Below are positions 11,398 through 23,735 of a stretch of DNA of 64,000 nucleotides, one piece after another. This DNA is from Kuschelorhynchus macadamiae (taxonomy: Eukaryota; Arthropoda; Insecta; Coleoptera; Curculionidae): positions 253,001 through 317,000 of the forward strand of contig JAUTXW010002166.1 of the NCBI GenBank assembly GCA_030620095.1, in the 5' to 3' direction. The notes beneath the pieces are model-generated. The model made no database searches and was not told where the DNA came from. It saw only the letters and a list, made by a program, of their open reading frames with translations. The position numbers and the translations under genes are program-made. How positions within the stretch are numbered: the first letter of the stretch is position 1; the number at the start of each line of letters is the position of its first letter.

Positions 11398-11835
11398 TTA
11401 CAAATACTGTTTACACAACAATAACAATAATGCTATTATGTTAAAAATTAAATCACGCATTTTTCTCACTAAAGAGGTTTGTACGCTATGGCGAGTTCTT
11501 TCTTCAATGGTTTTTACTCATGGCTTATTGTTATTTTTATTTCAGTGTTCTTTTGAAAGCCTTCGTGTTTTATTTATAACGATTATGACCGTGCGGGCAT
11601 ATATAAATTTTGACATTTTTGTTGTTTACGAATACTAACACTCTAAACATTGTTTTTTGACATATACCGTTAATACTGTAGGTTAGCCATTTCGGTTTTA
11701 AGTAAAATCGTTGTTATTCCACCATTTAAAAAACAAAAGCCAACTTCTGATATGTCGTTAAAAAGTAAAAAAATCTCAACCCTTCAAAATTAGCCTTATA
11801 TATAATCATATAAGTATACCAAGTTTCAAATTATA
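11398..11835 (+). repeat. 1.18-kb direct repeat, copy 2, right part
   Basis: This matches 8448-8885 with a constant offset of 2950. After 11835 the sequence diverges from copy 1 and enters a short tandem repeat. Confidence 0.85.
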
Positions 11836-11945
11836 CCTTCAAAGATAAAAACACGACTGACTGCTTCAAAATGAGCCTTATATATAACCATATAAGTATA
11901 CCAAGTTTCAAACTATACCTTCAAAGACAAAAACACGACTGACTG
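11792..11945 (+). repeat. Two tandem 82-bp units
   Basis: A unit beginning AGCCTTATATATAA at 11792 recurs at 11874. It contains TATACCAAGTTTCAAA and ACACGACTGACTGCT. The first unit overlaps the end of the 1.18-kb repeat, so the extra unit distinguishes copy 2 from copy 1. Confidence 0.8.
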
Positions 11946-13310
11946 CTACATGATTTCATGGTCACCCGGTATAGTCAAACGTCTAACAACTCATCATAAA
12001 CTAAGTACTGGAGATTTATTATTCATCATAATATTAAGTTAATTATAAGTGCAGTTTATATTATTTTTCGTAAGGATTTGGTTCTTTTACAGGGAATCAT
12101 TTGGTTGGTGTTTAGCACCAATGGGTACTTGGAGTACCCATTGGTGCTAAGCTTCGCCCATTTTGTACAATCAAATATTGAAGCGATATTTATTTAAATA
12201 TCTACATCGTTGTTTTATTAAATTCCGAGGCATCCCCAGGCGAAACAAATAGTTCTTAGCTTAATGGATTACTGTGAAATAAACGACTTAGACTAATGTG
12301 CATATTTCGATCCACAAGATGCATGTTTTGAATTTTTTAAATAAAATTTGCAGCAAGAAGATACCTACTTGATAAACATACAACAAACAGGGTGTTTCAT
12401 GTAATAAAATTGTGTTGGGATTGCTACATATTTTTAAGACGTCCAATATACACAAATACTAATTTCTATAAATCACGTTATGGACTCTACAATTTTTTTA
12501 TTTAACAATTTTTTTCTATCTCTTTAAATTAAACCATTGGCGGTGGCGGACTGTGAAGAAGAGCCCATACCAGGTAAATCACACAGTCATTTGAGAGTTT
12601 GATTATGAAAGACATTTCAAATGTTAAACTGTTTCAGAAAAGAGTCTATTATTAATTAAATGTACATACAAATTAATGGATCCTAATACTTTGGCACAGC
12701 CTACATAAGACTAGCTGCAGCACTCTGTTTCTCTCCTGGTAGAGAAACAGCCAGCCCAGAAAGCAGCTATGTGAATCGAACCAAATAGCTGGACGGAAAG
12801 CGTCGCAGCGAGGTCTACTTTTCCAGTAACATATTCAGTACGATTTTTCACTTGTATGTTTTATTGTCGTTTAGTGGTGGATTATCATTTTATCTTAATC
12901 TGATTTAATAGCGTCCTTTAATTTATGTTGTGTTGAAATGGATAGGGGATAATAAATCTGTGCAGCTATTAATGGCACAAATAATTATAGTAATTGAACG
13001 TATAGTTTTTTCCGCTTTCCCAAAGAAGAAAGTAGGCAAGTTAGAGTAAATAAATTAATGTAGAATTTAAAAACGACCTTACTTTGTTTTGTTCTTGAAA
13101 TGTAAAATTCAACTTTTTATACACAACTACGTTTTGCAATGTCGATCGAGATTTTACTATCTCATGCCAACGAAAAATAAGCGTCACTTGAAAAAAATTG
13201 ATAATTCAAGTTTTTTTAACATTATTAGTTTCATGTATTTAAGATGACTAACAGAAATATGGCTGCAAACTGCTCGTAAAATATCGTATTGTAATCTTGT
13301 AAAAAATGCC
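11946..13310. other. ASCC2 intron, no gene; contains an 18-bp perfect hairpin
   Basis: No exon or domain recognised. The notable structure is the hairpin at 12112-12150. The rest is AT-rich. Confidence 0.4.
12112..12150. repeat. Perfect 18-bp inverted repeat with 3-nt loop
   Basis: TTAGCACCAATGGGTACT (12112-12129) and its exact complement (12133-12150) are separated by TGG. No T-run follows, so it does not look like a simple terminator. Its role is unknown. Confidence 0.85.
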
Positions 13311-13790
13311 CTCCCAGGTTTTTACAGATATTTACGTTTAGATACTAAAAAACGTTTTTCTCCATTCCCATCTGTCTGTCTGTTCATGGTATAGCTAAAA
13401 ACTACCTACCCGATTGACTTGTAATATAAGGATGGACTGGTAAAATGTTGGTAAAAACCCAATTTGGTGGAAAAAATTGCCAGCCTAATAAAATGTTTAA
13501 AAAATCACTCTGAAAACACTACTTAGTCTAATTAATATAAAATTTGACTCACAGACCATGCAAATTTAGCACATAAATTATACGAATACAATATTGCGAA
13601 ACAAAAAGGCTTCCTAAGAAAATCATTGCAAAAAAACTACTTATTCAATTGACTTAAAATTTTGCACAAAAATTAAGTGTGATAAGGGATCGACTGGTAA
13701 AGTTCTGATACAGATCTGATATAGCTACATAGCACCGTTTTAGGGTTGCCTGGCAAACCACTAACTTACTACCTATCATTCAAATATAAA
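13311..13790 (-). repeat. Satellite-like dispersed repeat, locus 1
   Basis: The end module (CTGTCTGTCTGTTCATGG then CTAAAAACTACCTACCCGAT) is followed by diverged monomers with GGACTGGTAAAATGTTGGT. This is the reverse orientation of the monomers seen at 29.75-30.8, 34.7-35.1, 59.97-60.3 and 62.5-63 kb. Confidence 0.5.
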
Positions 13791-14049
13791 TAAATAATCA
13801 ATATGCATTTTTCGAGGTATGTAACCTTATTTTATTAATTTTGTAATAATTATTTATAAATAGTATAAAATTTTAAATTTGTTTTAGAAAAATTGTAAAT
13901 GTCTTTTTATAATTAGACCACTAAATGTTTTTTAAATTAATTGTAGATAGGAAAGGAAAGCCTTATATATTACAAGAAAAAATAAAGGAATGAGCAATTT
14001 TTGAGAAAGCCTAATATGATTAATCCCATTGTTTGATTTTACAAATAAA

Positions 14050-14064
14050 CCTATACCCAAGAAA
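14050..14064 (+). repeat. PLE terminal motif next to a TA array
   Basis: CCTATACCCAAGAAA is identical to the motif at the outer ends of the PLEs at 16956-16971 (inverted), 21026-21042 and 52651-52667. Here it lies 46 bp from the start of a TA array, which suggests a solo PLE end. Confidence 0.4.
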
Positions 14065-14106
14065 GAAGTCCAATTAATATATACCGGGTTTAAGAAACAA
14101 ATTGAA

Positions 14107-14237
<131 letters not shown>

Positions 14238-15899
14238 ATGAGAGGAATGACTGGATTTCCTACCAGGCTCAATCTAACAATAGATGTCATGGTACAAGTA
14301 GTAAGTCATCTATTTCCAACTCACGAAAATGTGATATTTGCCTGTGATAATAGAAGTAGATTTGTAGATTTTAGTGTAGATAAAATAAGAGCAGCATACA
14401 ACAAGCTCAAGAACAATAAGGCACCAGGCCCTGAGTGTATACCTCCAGAGATAATTAAAGCAGTTGCAATAACTAAACCGGAATATATGGTAACAGTTTA
14501 CAACAATCTTGCAAGACAAACGGTCTTCCCAGTCGAGTGGAAATTAGTTAAGCTTGTGCTACTTAGAAAAGGAAATAAACCTCTGGATAATCCCTGTTCA
14601 TATAGACCCATATGCCTCCTGGATGTAGAGGGCAAACTCTACGAGCACTTACTCCTTGGGCGACTGAAGGTTGAACTAAGTCGAACGGGTGAACTATCGG
14701 AAAAACAGTTTGGATTTAGAAAGGGAAGACAGACAATGGACGCTATACATGACGTGTTAAGTACTGCTAGAGAGGTCGCAAACGATCCGCCACATAGGCG
14801 TAGGTTGTGTGCATTAATTACGTTAGATGTCCATAATGCATTTAATAGTGCTTCCTGGCAATTGATCCTAGAAGAATTGAGAAAACGCAGCATTGATGAG
14901 AGCCTAATTAGGATTATTGATGATATTGAGGTAGTTGTAACTGCCAGATCTGAAGAACTATTGATGAACATAGCAAACACTGGACTACTACGTATAGCAA
15001 ATTGGATGGAAAGGAAAAAATTGAAACTAGCCCCAGAAAAAACAGAGGCTGTCCTGCTCACGTGCAAAAGAAAGGTAAGGCCAATATCATTCAGTGTGCA
15101 AGACAAAGCTGTAGGTGTAAGTAAAGCCATAAAATATCTTGGAATTTGGTTTGACACTAAAATGACTTTTGCCGAACAAGTTAACAAATCCATTGAAAAG
15201 GCGGAAAAAACAGTCTCAGCGCTGAATTCTATTATGCCAAACATTGGCGGACCTCGATCAACCAAGATGAGGCTTCTTTCAAATGCAGTTCATTCTCAAA
15301 TCTTATACGGTGCACCAGCATGGTACACTGTTGCAGAAAACAAGAAGACTTTGCTAAAGCTCACGAGAGTACAAAGAATGATACTGCTCAGGGTGTGCAG
15401 CGCTTATAGAACTGTAAGTGCGGAAGGCATAGGAGTCATTGAGGGCATCGCACCCATAGAACTGCAGGCTAAAGAGAGAAAAGAAAGGTATCTAAGGGTG
15501 GACAAAGAACAAGCGAAAGAAAACCTAGTGAACAGCTAGCAAGCCAAATGGGACAATGGCAAATATGGGCACTGGACATATCGCCTAATACCCAACATTC
15601 AGAGGTGGACAAATAGACCATATGGTGATGTGGACTACTTTTTAACCCAAGCGTTATCGGGACACGGGTGCTTTCGTAAATACCTGTATGACCGTGGAAG
15701 AGCAGACTCGTGGGAGTGCACATTCTGCAAGCAAGAAAATAGCGTTGAACACACCCTTTTTATATGTCCTAGATGGAATGAAGCTAGAGCAATATTTGAA
15801 CAAAACACCGGAACTCTATTTAGTGCAGAGAGCATGATGAATTGTCTAACGAAAGGTGAGCTAACATGGACTGAAGCATATAAGGTAATAAAACCATAA
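14238..15899 (+). pseudogene. R1-clade LINE reverse transcriptase ORF, 5'-truncated, with core deletion
   Basis: A single frame runs from the TA array to TAA at 15897-15899, broken only by an in-frame TAG at 15537-15539. Motifs in order: KLKNNKAPGPECIPPEII; NPCSYRPICLLDVEGKLYE; LSEKQFGFRKGRQTMDAI; then LITLDVHNAFNSASW (motif A Asp present). After SLIRII the reading jumps straight to DDIEVVVTARSEELL. The PQG motif and the first half of the FADD motif are therefore deleted in frame, and polymerase activity must be lost. The thumb region (LKLAPEKTEAVLL, IKYLGIWFD) follows. The C-terminal zinc knuckle ECTFCKQENSVEHTLFICPRW is intact after the stop codon. The upstream endonuclease half is missing. 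This is a dead copy. Confidence 0.85.
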
Positions 15900-16120
15900 T
15901 CGAAACAAAGGAGAAAACCGCTAGACCATAGAAGAGAAAACCTAAGTTGAAGACGGCCCCCAGTATCGAAGTAATGTGAAAACGGTTTCCGGTGTTGTAG
16001 TGGGACTAAGAAAAGGAGGAGGGGTTTTGGTGGGTAAAAATCTCACTCTACCCACGTTACACAGTGCTCCCACACATAACATCTAGTGGGTGCCTTTTAA
16101 AGGTTTCCCCTCTAAAAAAA
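15900..16120 (+). mobile_element. 3' UTR and A-rich tail of the R1-clade LINE
   Basis: The UTR is G-rich, with runs such as GTGGGACTAAGAAAAGGAGG and TCTCACTCTACCCACG, and ends in an A-run at about 16116-16125. It directly follows the stop codon, as expected for the 3' end of a retrotransposed LINE. Confidence 0.6.
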
Positions 16121-16125
16121 AAATA

Positions 16126-16947
<822 letters not shown>

Positions 16948-17000
16948 TGTCGGTATTTTCTTGGGTATAGGTTAATATAAAACCAGTTCTATAATTTTAC

Positions 17001-17035
17001 ATCGACGTTTCGCTCACCATATTGAGCTTTCTCAA
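17001..17035 (-). ncRNA. Hammerhead-like hairpin of PLE family A (left)
   Basis: On the minus strand it reads CTTGAGAAA, stem GCTCA / TGAGC, then GAAACGTCGAT. The stem and the GAAACGTC end (with palindromic ACGT) follow the dimeric hammerhead plan, but the CTGATGA strand is degenerate, so activity is doubtful. Confidence 0.45.
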
Positions 17036-17406
17036 GATGAAAATTTATTTCCTAAAAAGACACATATATATAGTTAAAAAACATAAAATTATCAAATTTA
17101 ACTACATTTTTTTAAAAAACATTACATCTAAGTTTTTCGGTACAAACAAACCAAGACTTTACAATATACAGAATACACTTAACAGAAAATTAAAATTTTT
17201 ATTTGCTACGTACCTTGAAAATGACATGTTAATCCTAAACGGAATCGAGATTAACAGTGATTTCTATAGCATTGGAATGCTGTTAGTTTATAAGAAATGA
17301 TACATTTGTTTCCTTTTTTTTAAATTTTATATATGTGAGATGGTTGGGTTTCTGCTAGGTATATGTACAGGATGTTATGTGAGAAGAGCTTTTCTTTGGA
17401 ATAAAC

Positions 17407-19438
17407 TTACTTAGAAATTAAATTATGATAAATTTGGCTTAAGTTGTTGATATCTTTTTTATCATTTACAGCATTTTTCTCTTTTTTAATCTGAATCATT
17501 TCTTTGATTGTTAGTTTCCGGTAATTAGTTTCCTGATCCAGAATTTGTGTTTCTTTAAAATTGAACTCGTGTTTTTCTGAAAGTTCGTATTTGTGGAGTG
17601 CAGTAGAGGCATTTTTTGTATATTTGTGACCGTTTAATCTACTATCTAAATATTGTGTTGTCATTCCAATATACTTTTTTGAGCAATTTAGACAAGAGGA
17701 ATTGAATACACCAAATTTGATTTCTTTTTATTTATTACCTTGCTTTTCAAAGGCGTGTAAAGACTTTTTAATAAATTATGAGCTTTATGACAGACATGTA
17801 TATCATGTTTAGATAAGATGTGATTTATTTTTTCCGATAGACCGTCTGTGTAGGGCATTGCAATGTACTTTGTGTTTAGATTTTTTTCTTTTTCAGCTTT
17901 CTTTATATTGTTATAGAATAAATGTGTCCTTTGTTTAAAAATTCGTAATATGATTTTCTCAGGATAATGGTTATTTAATAAAGTTTCTTTAACTTTCTTT
18001 AAAATCTCAGGCCGATATTCTGGAGAAGTAAGTGAAATAGCACGATCGGTCAGACCTATTACGACGCTATTTCTTTGGTTCTTAGGATGATTGGAGTTAA
18101 AATTTAAGTATCGACCTGACCATGTTTTTTCCGTATACCATTTAGTTTTGATGTTTTTATCAACTTTGTTTCTTATTAGCGTTAAGTCCAGAAAGTTTAT
18201 TTGATTTTTGTCTTCAATTTCTGATGTAAATTTTAATTTGAGGTGAAAGTTATTAAAAGCATTTAATAGATCGTTAATATTATTTTTTGGAACGGCAGTC
18301 AAGCAATCATCTACGAATCTTTTAAAAAAAGGCAATGTAAAATCAAGTTTACTTATCACGTTCTCCTCTAGGTATTCCATAACCAATTGTGCGACAATGG
18401 AGGAAATAGGAGAACCCATAGCGCAACCATCTAATTGTTGATAATATTTGTCTGCATACTGGAAATAATTGTTATTCAAGGTAATGTTAATAGCTTCTAA
18501 AAATTCATTCAAAGGCAGTGTTGTGTGTGCTTTTAGTTCGTCCCATTTTTGTCTTATTATCTCCGATAAAAGTTCATTTGGAATGTTTGTATATAACGAG
18601 ACAACATCAAGGGATATTAGTACATGATCATTTGGAACTTCTACCCTGTCAATAAAATGTTTAAATTCAAAGGAATCTTTAACGAAATAATCATTTTTAC
18701 CAGTTATGTTAGACATACAATTAGACAAATACTTTGATAATTTATAAAAAGGAGATTGGATACAGGATACAATGGGCCTTAAAGGTATGTTAGCTTTATG
18801 TAACTTTGGTAGACCATATATTTTGGGTGCTACTGCGTTATGTATCATTAGGTTTTTTGCTTCTGTATCAGTGAATATTTTTTTGTTTAACATTTTTTTT
18901 ATAAAGGTGTTATTTTTATTTTGATAAGAGTTTGTTAAATCACTTTTTAGTTCTTTGTATGTATTTTTGTCACTAAGTAATTCCTTAATTTTTGTATCAT
19001 AATCATGAGAATTCATAATCACAGTTTTATTTGATTTATCAGGTTTAAGGATTTTAATTTGGGGATTATTTTTTATAAATTGTTTGGTTTTATTTATTTT
19101 CTTTTGTATGTTTTTTTGAAAGTTAGAGTATTTTGTCTTTTTATGTTTTATTTTATGGTTATAATTAGTGACAACATTTACAACATCTGGGTGAATTGAA
19201 TCTTTGATTTCATTTGGTTTTTCTTGAATTATGCTCTCTACACAGGCGATATATTCGGTAGTTGGTATATGTTGTTCATTTATTATTGGAAGAGAAAAAC
19301 GGTCACCCAAAGCCAGAACTTCAGCAATATCATGTGGGATGTTAGTGTCAGAGATGTTACTTAGCCATTCGGTTGTATTTATTTTTCTGTCATTATTTGG
19401 TATACGTGAAACCAATTTTGTAAATTTTGTAATAAGAC
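17407..19438 (-). pseudogene. PLE reverse transcriptase with GIY-YIG endonuclease, one frameshift
   Basis: From 19438 down to 17688 one open frame carries the PLE order of motifs: ALGDRFSLP near the N-terminus, LKPDKSNKTVIM, PKIYGLPKLHKANIPLRPIV, HVLISLDVVSLYTNIP (motif A), GCAMGSPISSIVAQLV, FKRFVDDCLTAVP (catalytic FVDD) and INFLDLTL. An extra CT at about 17690 shifts the frame just before the GIY-YIG domain. The endonuclease continues in the next frame to 17407 (KKYIGMTTQYLDSRLNGH). The residues usual before ALGDRFSLP are missing, so the 5' end is truncated. Upstream of 19438 the frame runs into antisense of the opposing copy. Confidence 0.85.
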
Positions 19439-20580
19439 AAAAATGGGACGAACTAAAAGCACACACAACACTGCCTTTGAATGAATTTTTAGAAGCTATT
19501 AACATTACCTTGAATAACAATTATTTCCAGTATGCAGACAAATATTATCAACAATTAGATGGTTGCGCTATGGGTTCTCCTATTTCCTCCATTGTCGCAC
19601 AATTGGTTATGGAATACCTAGAGGAGAACGTGATAAGTAAACTTGATTTTACATTGCCTTTTTTTAAAAGATTCGTAGATGATTGCTTGACTGCCGTTCC
19701 AAAAAATAATATTAACGATCTATTAAATGCTTTTAATAACTTTCACCTCAAATTAAAATTTACATCAGAAATTGAAGACAAAAATCAAATAAACTTTCTG
19801 GACTTAACGCTAATAAGAAACAAAGTTGATAAAAACATCAAAACTAAATGGTATACGAAAAAAACATGGTCAGGTCGATACTTAAATTTTAACTCCAATC
19901 ATCCTAAGAACCAAAGAAATAGCGTCGTAATAGGTCTGACCGATCGTGCTATTTCACTTACTTCTCCAGAATATCGGCCTGAGATTTTAAAGAAAGTTAA
20001 AGAAACTTTATTAAATAACCATTATCCTGAGAAAATCATATTACGAATTTTTAAACAAAGGACACATTTATTCTATAACAATATAAAGAAAGCTGAAAAA
20101 GAAAAAAATCTAAACACAAAGTACATTGCAATGCCCTACACAGACGGTCTATCGGAAAAAATAAATCACATCTTATCTAAACATGATATACATGTCTGTC
20201 ATAAAGCTCATAATTTATTAAAAAGTCTTTACACGCCTTTGAAAAGCAAGGTAATAAATAAAAAGAAATCAAATTTGGTGTATTCAATTCCTTGTCTAAA
20301 TTGCTCAAAAAAGTATATTGGAATGACAACACAATATTTAGATAGTAGATTAAACGGTCACAAATATACAAAAAATGCCTCTACTGCACTCCACAAACAC
20401 GAACTTTCAGAAAAACACGAGTTCAATTTTAAAGAAACACAAATTCTGGATCAGGAAACTAATTACCGGAAACTAACAATCAAAGAAATGATTCAGATTA
20501 AAAAAGAGAAAAATGCTGTAAATGATAAAAAAGATATCAACAACTTAAGCCAAATTTATCATAATTTAATTTCTAAGTAA
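19433..20580 (+). CDS. PLE reverse transcriptase (C-terminal half) with intact GIY-YIG domain, partial
   Basis: The frame is open from the truncation point to TAA at 20580. It begins at RQKWDELKAHTTLPLNEFL, then has GCAMGSPISSIVAQLV, FKRFVDDCLTAVP and INFLDLTL. The GIY-YIG region follows without a frameshift (VYSIPCLNCSKKYIGMTTQ, DSRLNGHKYTKN). Motif A and the N-terminal half are absent, so this copy cannot act alone. It lacks the 2-bp insertion seen in the opposing copy, showing that insertion is specific to the minus copy. Any ATG upstream of 19433 belongs to antisense sequence of the other copy. Confidence 0.8.
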
Positions 20581-20960
20581 GTTTATTCCAAAGAAAAAGC
20601 TCTTCTCACATAACATCCTGTACATATAAATAGCAGAAACCCAAACATATATCATATATAAAATTTAAAAAAAATAAAAAAAAGGAAAAAAATGTATCAT
20701 TTCTTATAAACTAACAGCATTCCAATGCTATAGAAATCACTGTTAATCTCGATTCCGTTTAGGATTAACATGTCATTTTCAAGGTACGTAGCAAATAAAA
20801 ATTTTAATTTTCTGTTAAGTGTATTCTGTATATTGTAAAGTCTTGGTTTGTTTGTACCGAAAAACTTAGATGTAATGTTTTTTAAAAAAATGTAGTTAAA
20901 TTTGATAATTTTATGTTTTTTAACTATATATATGTGTCTTTTTAGGAAATAAATTTTCAT

Positions 20961-20995
20961 CTTGAGAAAGCTCAATATGGTGAGCGAAACGTCGA
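20961..20995 (+). ncRNA. Hammerhead-like hairpin of PLE family A (right)
   Basis: Same sequence as 17001-17035 in the opposite orientation: CTTGAGAAA, stem GCTCA / TGAGC, GAAACGTCGAT. It lies about 390 bp after the stop codon. Confidence 0.45.
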
Positions 20996-21080
20996 TGTAA
21001 AATTATAGAACTGGTTTTATATTAACCTATACCCAAGAAAATACCGACAAAAATATTTCATAAGGTTAAAGAAAAAAACG

Positions 21081-21083
<3 letters not shown>

Positions 21084-21117
<34 letters not shown>
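21084..21117. repeat. (TA)n microsatellite
   Basis: TA run between the PLE family A right end and a MITE. Confidence 0.9.
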
Positions 21118-21118
<1 letters not shown>

Positions 21119-21736
21119 GATTTTTTTAACGATATTTTGATTATCGATTCTTACTCAGCATTATCAAGAACCCACTTATACGAAATTTCAACAAAATAAA
21201 TCATTACCTTGGAAAATACGAGCTAAATGGCTTTAAGACTTTTTTTATTTTAATAAAAATAATTAAGAAACAATAGCAGATCTGAAGAACTCGAACATAT
21301 TTTAGAGTACGTCTTAAAAGTATTTGGTTTTCTAAATTCGATAAAGGTGGAGAAAATAATTAAAAAATGTAAAATAGTGTTTCTTGATCAAGACAATGGT
21401 GTAAGAGATTTTCTCTTTGAAATGAAAAAAATGCATTTTTTGAAAGCTTGTATTTCCCAAGGCTATTGACTTATTTTGTTGAAATTTGATATAAGGGGGT
21501 TCTTGATGATGCTGAGTAAGAATCGAGAATCAAAATTTAGTTAAAAAAAATACCTAATATCTTTTTCTTAAAAATCGTACCATTTTCCCCCCTCTAGGCT
21601 CGCACGCCAATGAACGATGTCAAAGTTGAATGTGTCAAAATAATGATATTTTAAATCCATATATATCACCAAAATTTGGAACTAACATATTAGTTAATTC
21701 CTGAGATATAAGGGTGATCCGGTTTTAAATGGGTCA

Positions 21737-21738
<2 letters not shown>
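21118..21738. mobile_element. TA-targeting MITE, copy 2
   Basis: This 620-bp element is flanked by TA arrays on both sides. Internal inverted repeats pair CGATTCTTACTCAGCATTAT (about 21145) with ATGATGCTGAGTAAGAATCG (about 21508). The right end (GGGTGATCCGGTTTTAAATG, GGGTCACACT) matches, in reverse, the left end of the element at 6989. No coding capacity is seen. Confidence 0.6.

Positions 21739-21796
<58 letters not shown>
21739..21796. repeat. (TA)n microsatellite
   Basis: TA run between the MITE and the PLE fragment that starts near 21838. Confidence 0.9.
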
Positions 21797-21804
<8 letters not shown>

Positions 21805-21837
21805 TTTGTGACAAATATATCCAGAAAACACAGCTGG

Positions 21838-22540
21838 TTATTATAAATCACTTACACTAAGATTAGATAAATCTAAATCTTAATAATCAGCTGGCTTTCT
21901 TGGATGTACTTGTCACAAAATATAATCACGGAGCTTTAGAACACACAGTATACGGGAAACCAACACACACTAATAGGTACTTGAATGCCGCGCCACACTA
22001 ACACCCTTCGCAAATACAAGCCGTAGCCAAGACATTAACTTCTAGGTCGATTCGCCTCACTAAAAGCAGCAATAGAGAATAGGAGTTAGACGAGATTACA
22101 ACTGCTTTAAAACAAAATAAAAAGGCCATAGAACAGCAGCACAGAAAAATAAAAACAAAAGACTGACCACTGACAACCGAAGGCCATATTGCCCTTAAAG
22201 GCACCACCGACAGAATAGGCAGTCTTATCTGTGCAAGCACAACATTCCGACAGTTTATAAACCACAACAAACAACACGATCTTTATTCAGAAACCCATAT
22301 ATCGGACAAACAAACAGAAGCATATCAACCCGGCTTGAAGAACATACATTATCCATCATAAATAACATCAGCTTCAGACGGGACATAAAATTGACTTTGA
22401 TAGCTGTACTTTTTTACAACATGGAACTGCAAACATCGAAAACTACAAAAAAAGTATTAACAAGAGAGAGAAAACAATAATTACAAGACAAACATCACAG
22501 CACAGCCCAAGAACCCCAAAGCAAGTAAACTCTCTGGCTT
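21838..22540 (+). pseudogene. PLE family D fragment: RT end and GIY-YIG domain
   Basis: Degenerate frames give FLDVLVTKYNHGALEHTVYG and KPTHTNRYLN, the usual end of a PLE reverse transcriptase. TDRIGSLI and then YIGQTNRSISTRLEEHTLSI from the GIY-YIG endonuclease follow. Several stops and frameshifts interrupt it. The subfamily differs from families A, B and C. It begins about 40 bp after a TA array. Confidence 0.7.
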
Positions 22541-22599
22541 TGCTTCCAAGATGCACAAACGTGGGGCGGAGCCCACGCCAAGCAACCAGCGTTACCATC

Positions 22600-22660
22600 T
22601 AAAACCCAGGCAGCCTATAAATATTAACGGAAAAGCACCGCTCAGTCAGTGTTCCCAGTC
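22600..22660 (+). promoter_or_regulatory. Possible PLE terminal-repeat promoter (TATA box and initiator)
   Basis: CCTATAAATATTAACGG (TATA box near 22616) is followed about 30 bp later by GCTCAGTCAGTGTTCCC, where TCAGT fits an arthropod initiator. It lies 70-120 bp downstream of the PLE D coding remnant, where the terminal repeat promoter is expected. Inference only. Confidence 0.35.
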
Positions 22661-22675
22661 TAGTAGAATTGTACT

Positions 22676-22905
22676 TAATCTAGTACCTTTTTATAGAATC
22701 TAGTAAGCTGGAGGCAAAATCTAGTACCTTTTTGAATGACTGTATTTGAAGATTTGGTCAACAATTAATAATTATGAGTTCGGACTCTCCCCTGTAACAA
22801 TATATATGCTACCTACATACTTGTGTTATATCACATAACCTTTTTTTTTTGTCGTCACTTTTTTCCCCGAGCTCGTTCAATATATTTTTAATCTAGTACC
22901 TTTTC
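22676..22905 (+). repeat. Scattered AATCTAGTACCTTTT repeats
   Basis: The phrase AATCTAGTACCTTTT or close variants occurs at about 22677, 22718 and 22889, with a shortened form near 22696. No function recognised. Confidence 0.5.
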
Positions 22906-23049
22906 TCTACATCTAATACACTATTTGTTGAAATTTACTACCAAGCCAAAAAAAGTTCTGGCAAAACTGTGCTCAGTTCATCGCTCGACATCAGTCAGTA
23001 ACCAATGAAAATGCCAAGTGAGATCTGGGGGCGAAAAGTCTACAAGATT

Positions 23050-23143
23050 ACAAGATTCCAATAGGAATAATATCGACGAAAGGATATACCAGTATGACAA
23101 GATTCCAATAGGAATAATATCGACGAACGGATATACCAGTATG
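23050..23143 (+). repeat. 47-bp tandem duplication
   Basis: Units 23050-23096 and 23097-23143 begin ACAAGATTCCAATAGG and end ACCAGTATG. They differ by one base (AAGG/ACGG). Confidence 0.9.
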
Positions 23144-23735
23144 TTTGTGAGTGAGTAAATATAAAAAATATATAATTTTTAATAATACCTGAGTCGGAAG
23201 CAAAGGAGGAAAATTTCTTTTAACTTCCTTATTTAGTTCTAAACAGTCGGATTTTTTTTATAATATTTATTTTTTTTGTGCACGTATATCCTACCCTTTC
23301 AGAAAAATTAATATTTTCTTTACATTCCTAGTTATAGTAAACACTAAGCGGTCAGTTAAATATTTGTAATTCCGTTTTACTACGTCAAAGTATACAAATT
23401 TAAAAAACAAACAGATATTACGCATAATCGAGATTAGTTTACAATGGGCATATTTTAGTCCCACCTTTAAGTTGGGTTTGTTATAGACATAAACCATCAT
23501 CGTGCATTTTTCAAGACCCTTAAAACATTTAAGTAATAATATATTCACAATATTTCTGGGAAAAATATAACCACAAAATATTATTTTGAAATTACATACG
23601 TTTAACCTTAGTTTTTTAAACATATAATTACATAAAAAATCATAAATGATATAGTAAAAAACGAGTTTTTTGACTTTTTTCTGTTTAAAAAATTAAAACC
23701 TACAAGAAGTTTAAAAAATATGCAAGTTTACTTAC
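23144..23735. other. ASCC2 intron sequence, nothing recognised
   Basis: AT-rich; open frames on the minus strand carry no motifs. It ends at the donor of ASCC2 exon E. Confidence 0.4.

Larger units (their letters stand above)
19432..21053 (+). mobile_element. PLE family A, short 5'-truncated copy (plus strand)
   Basis: It starts mid-gene at TAATAAGACAAAAATGGG and runs to CCGACAAAAAT. It mirrors 16946-18556 with very few differences. Its right edge is followed by a short linker and a TA array at 21084. With the minus-strand copy it forms a 1.6-kb near-perfect inverted repeat with a 0.9-kb asymmetric centre. Confidence 0.85.

Noticed and set aside
14639..15265. 208-codon minus-strand open frame
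   Set aside because: Antisense shadow of the R1-clade reverse transcriptase; no motifs of its own.
19231..19432. N-terminal 65 codons of the plus-strand PLE frame, and the matching first residues of the minus-strand frame
   Set aside because: They are antisense of the opposing PLE copy across the head-to-head junction, not real protein starts.
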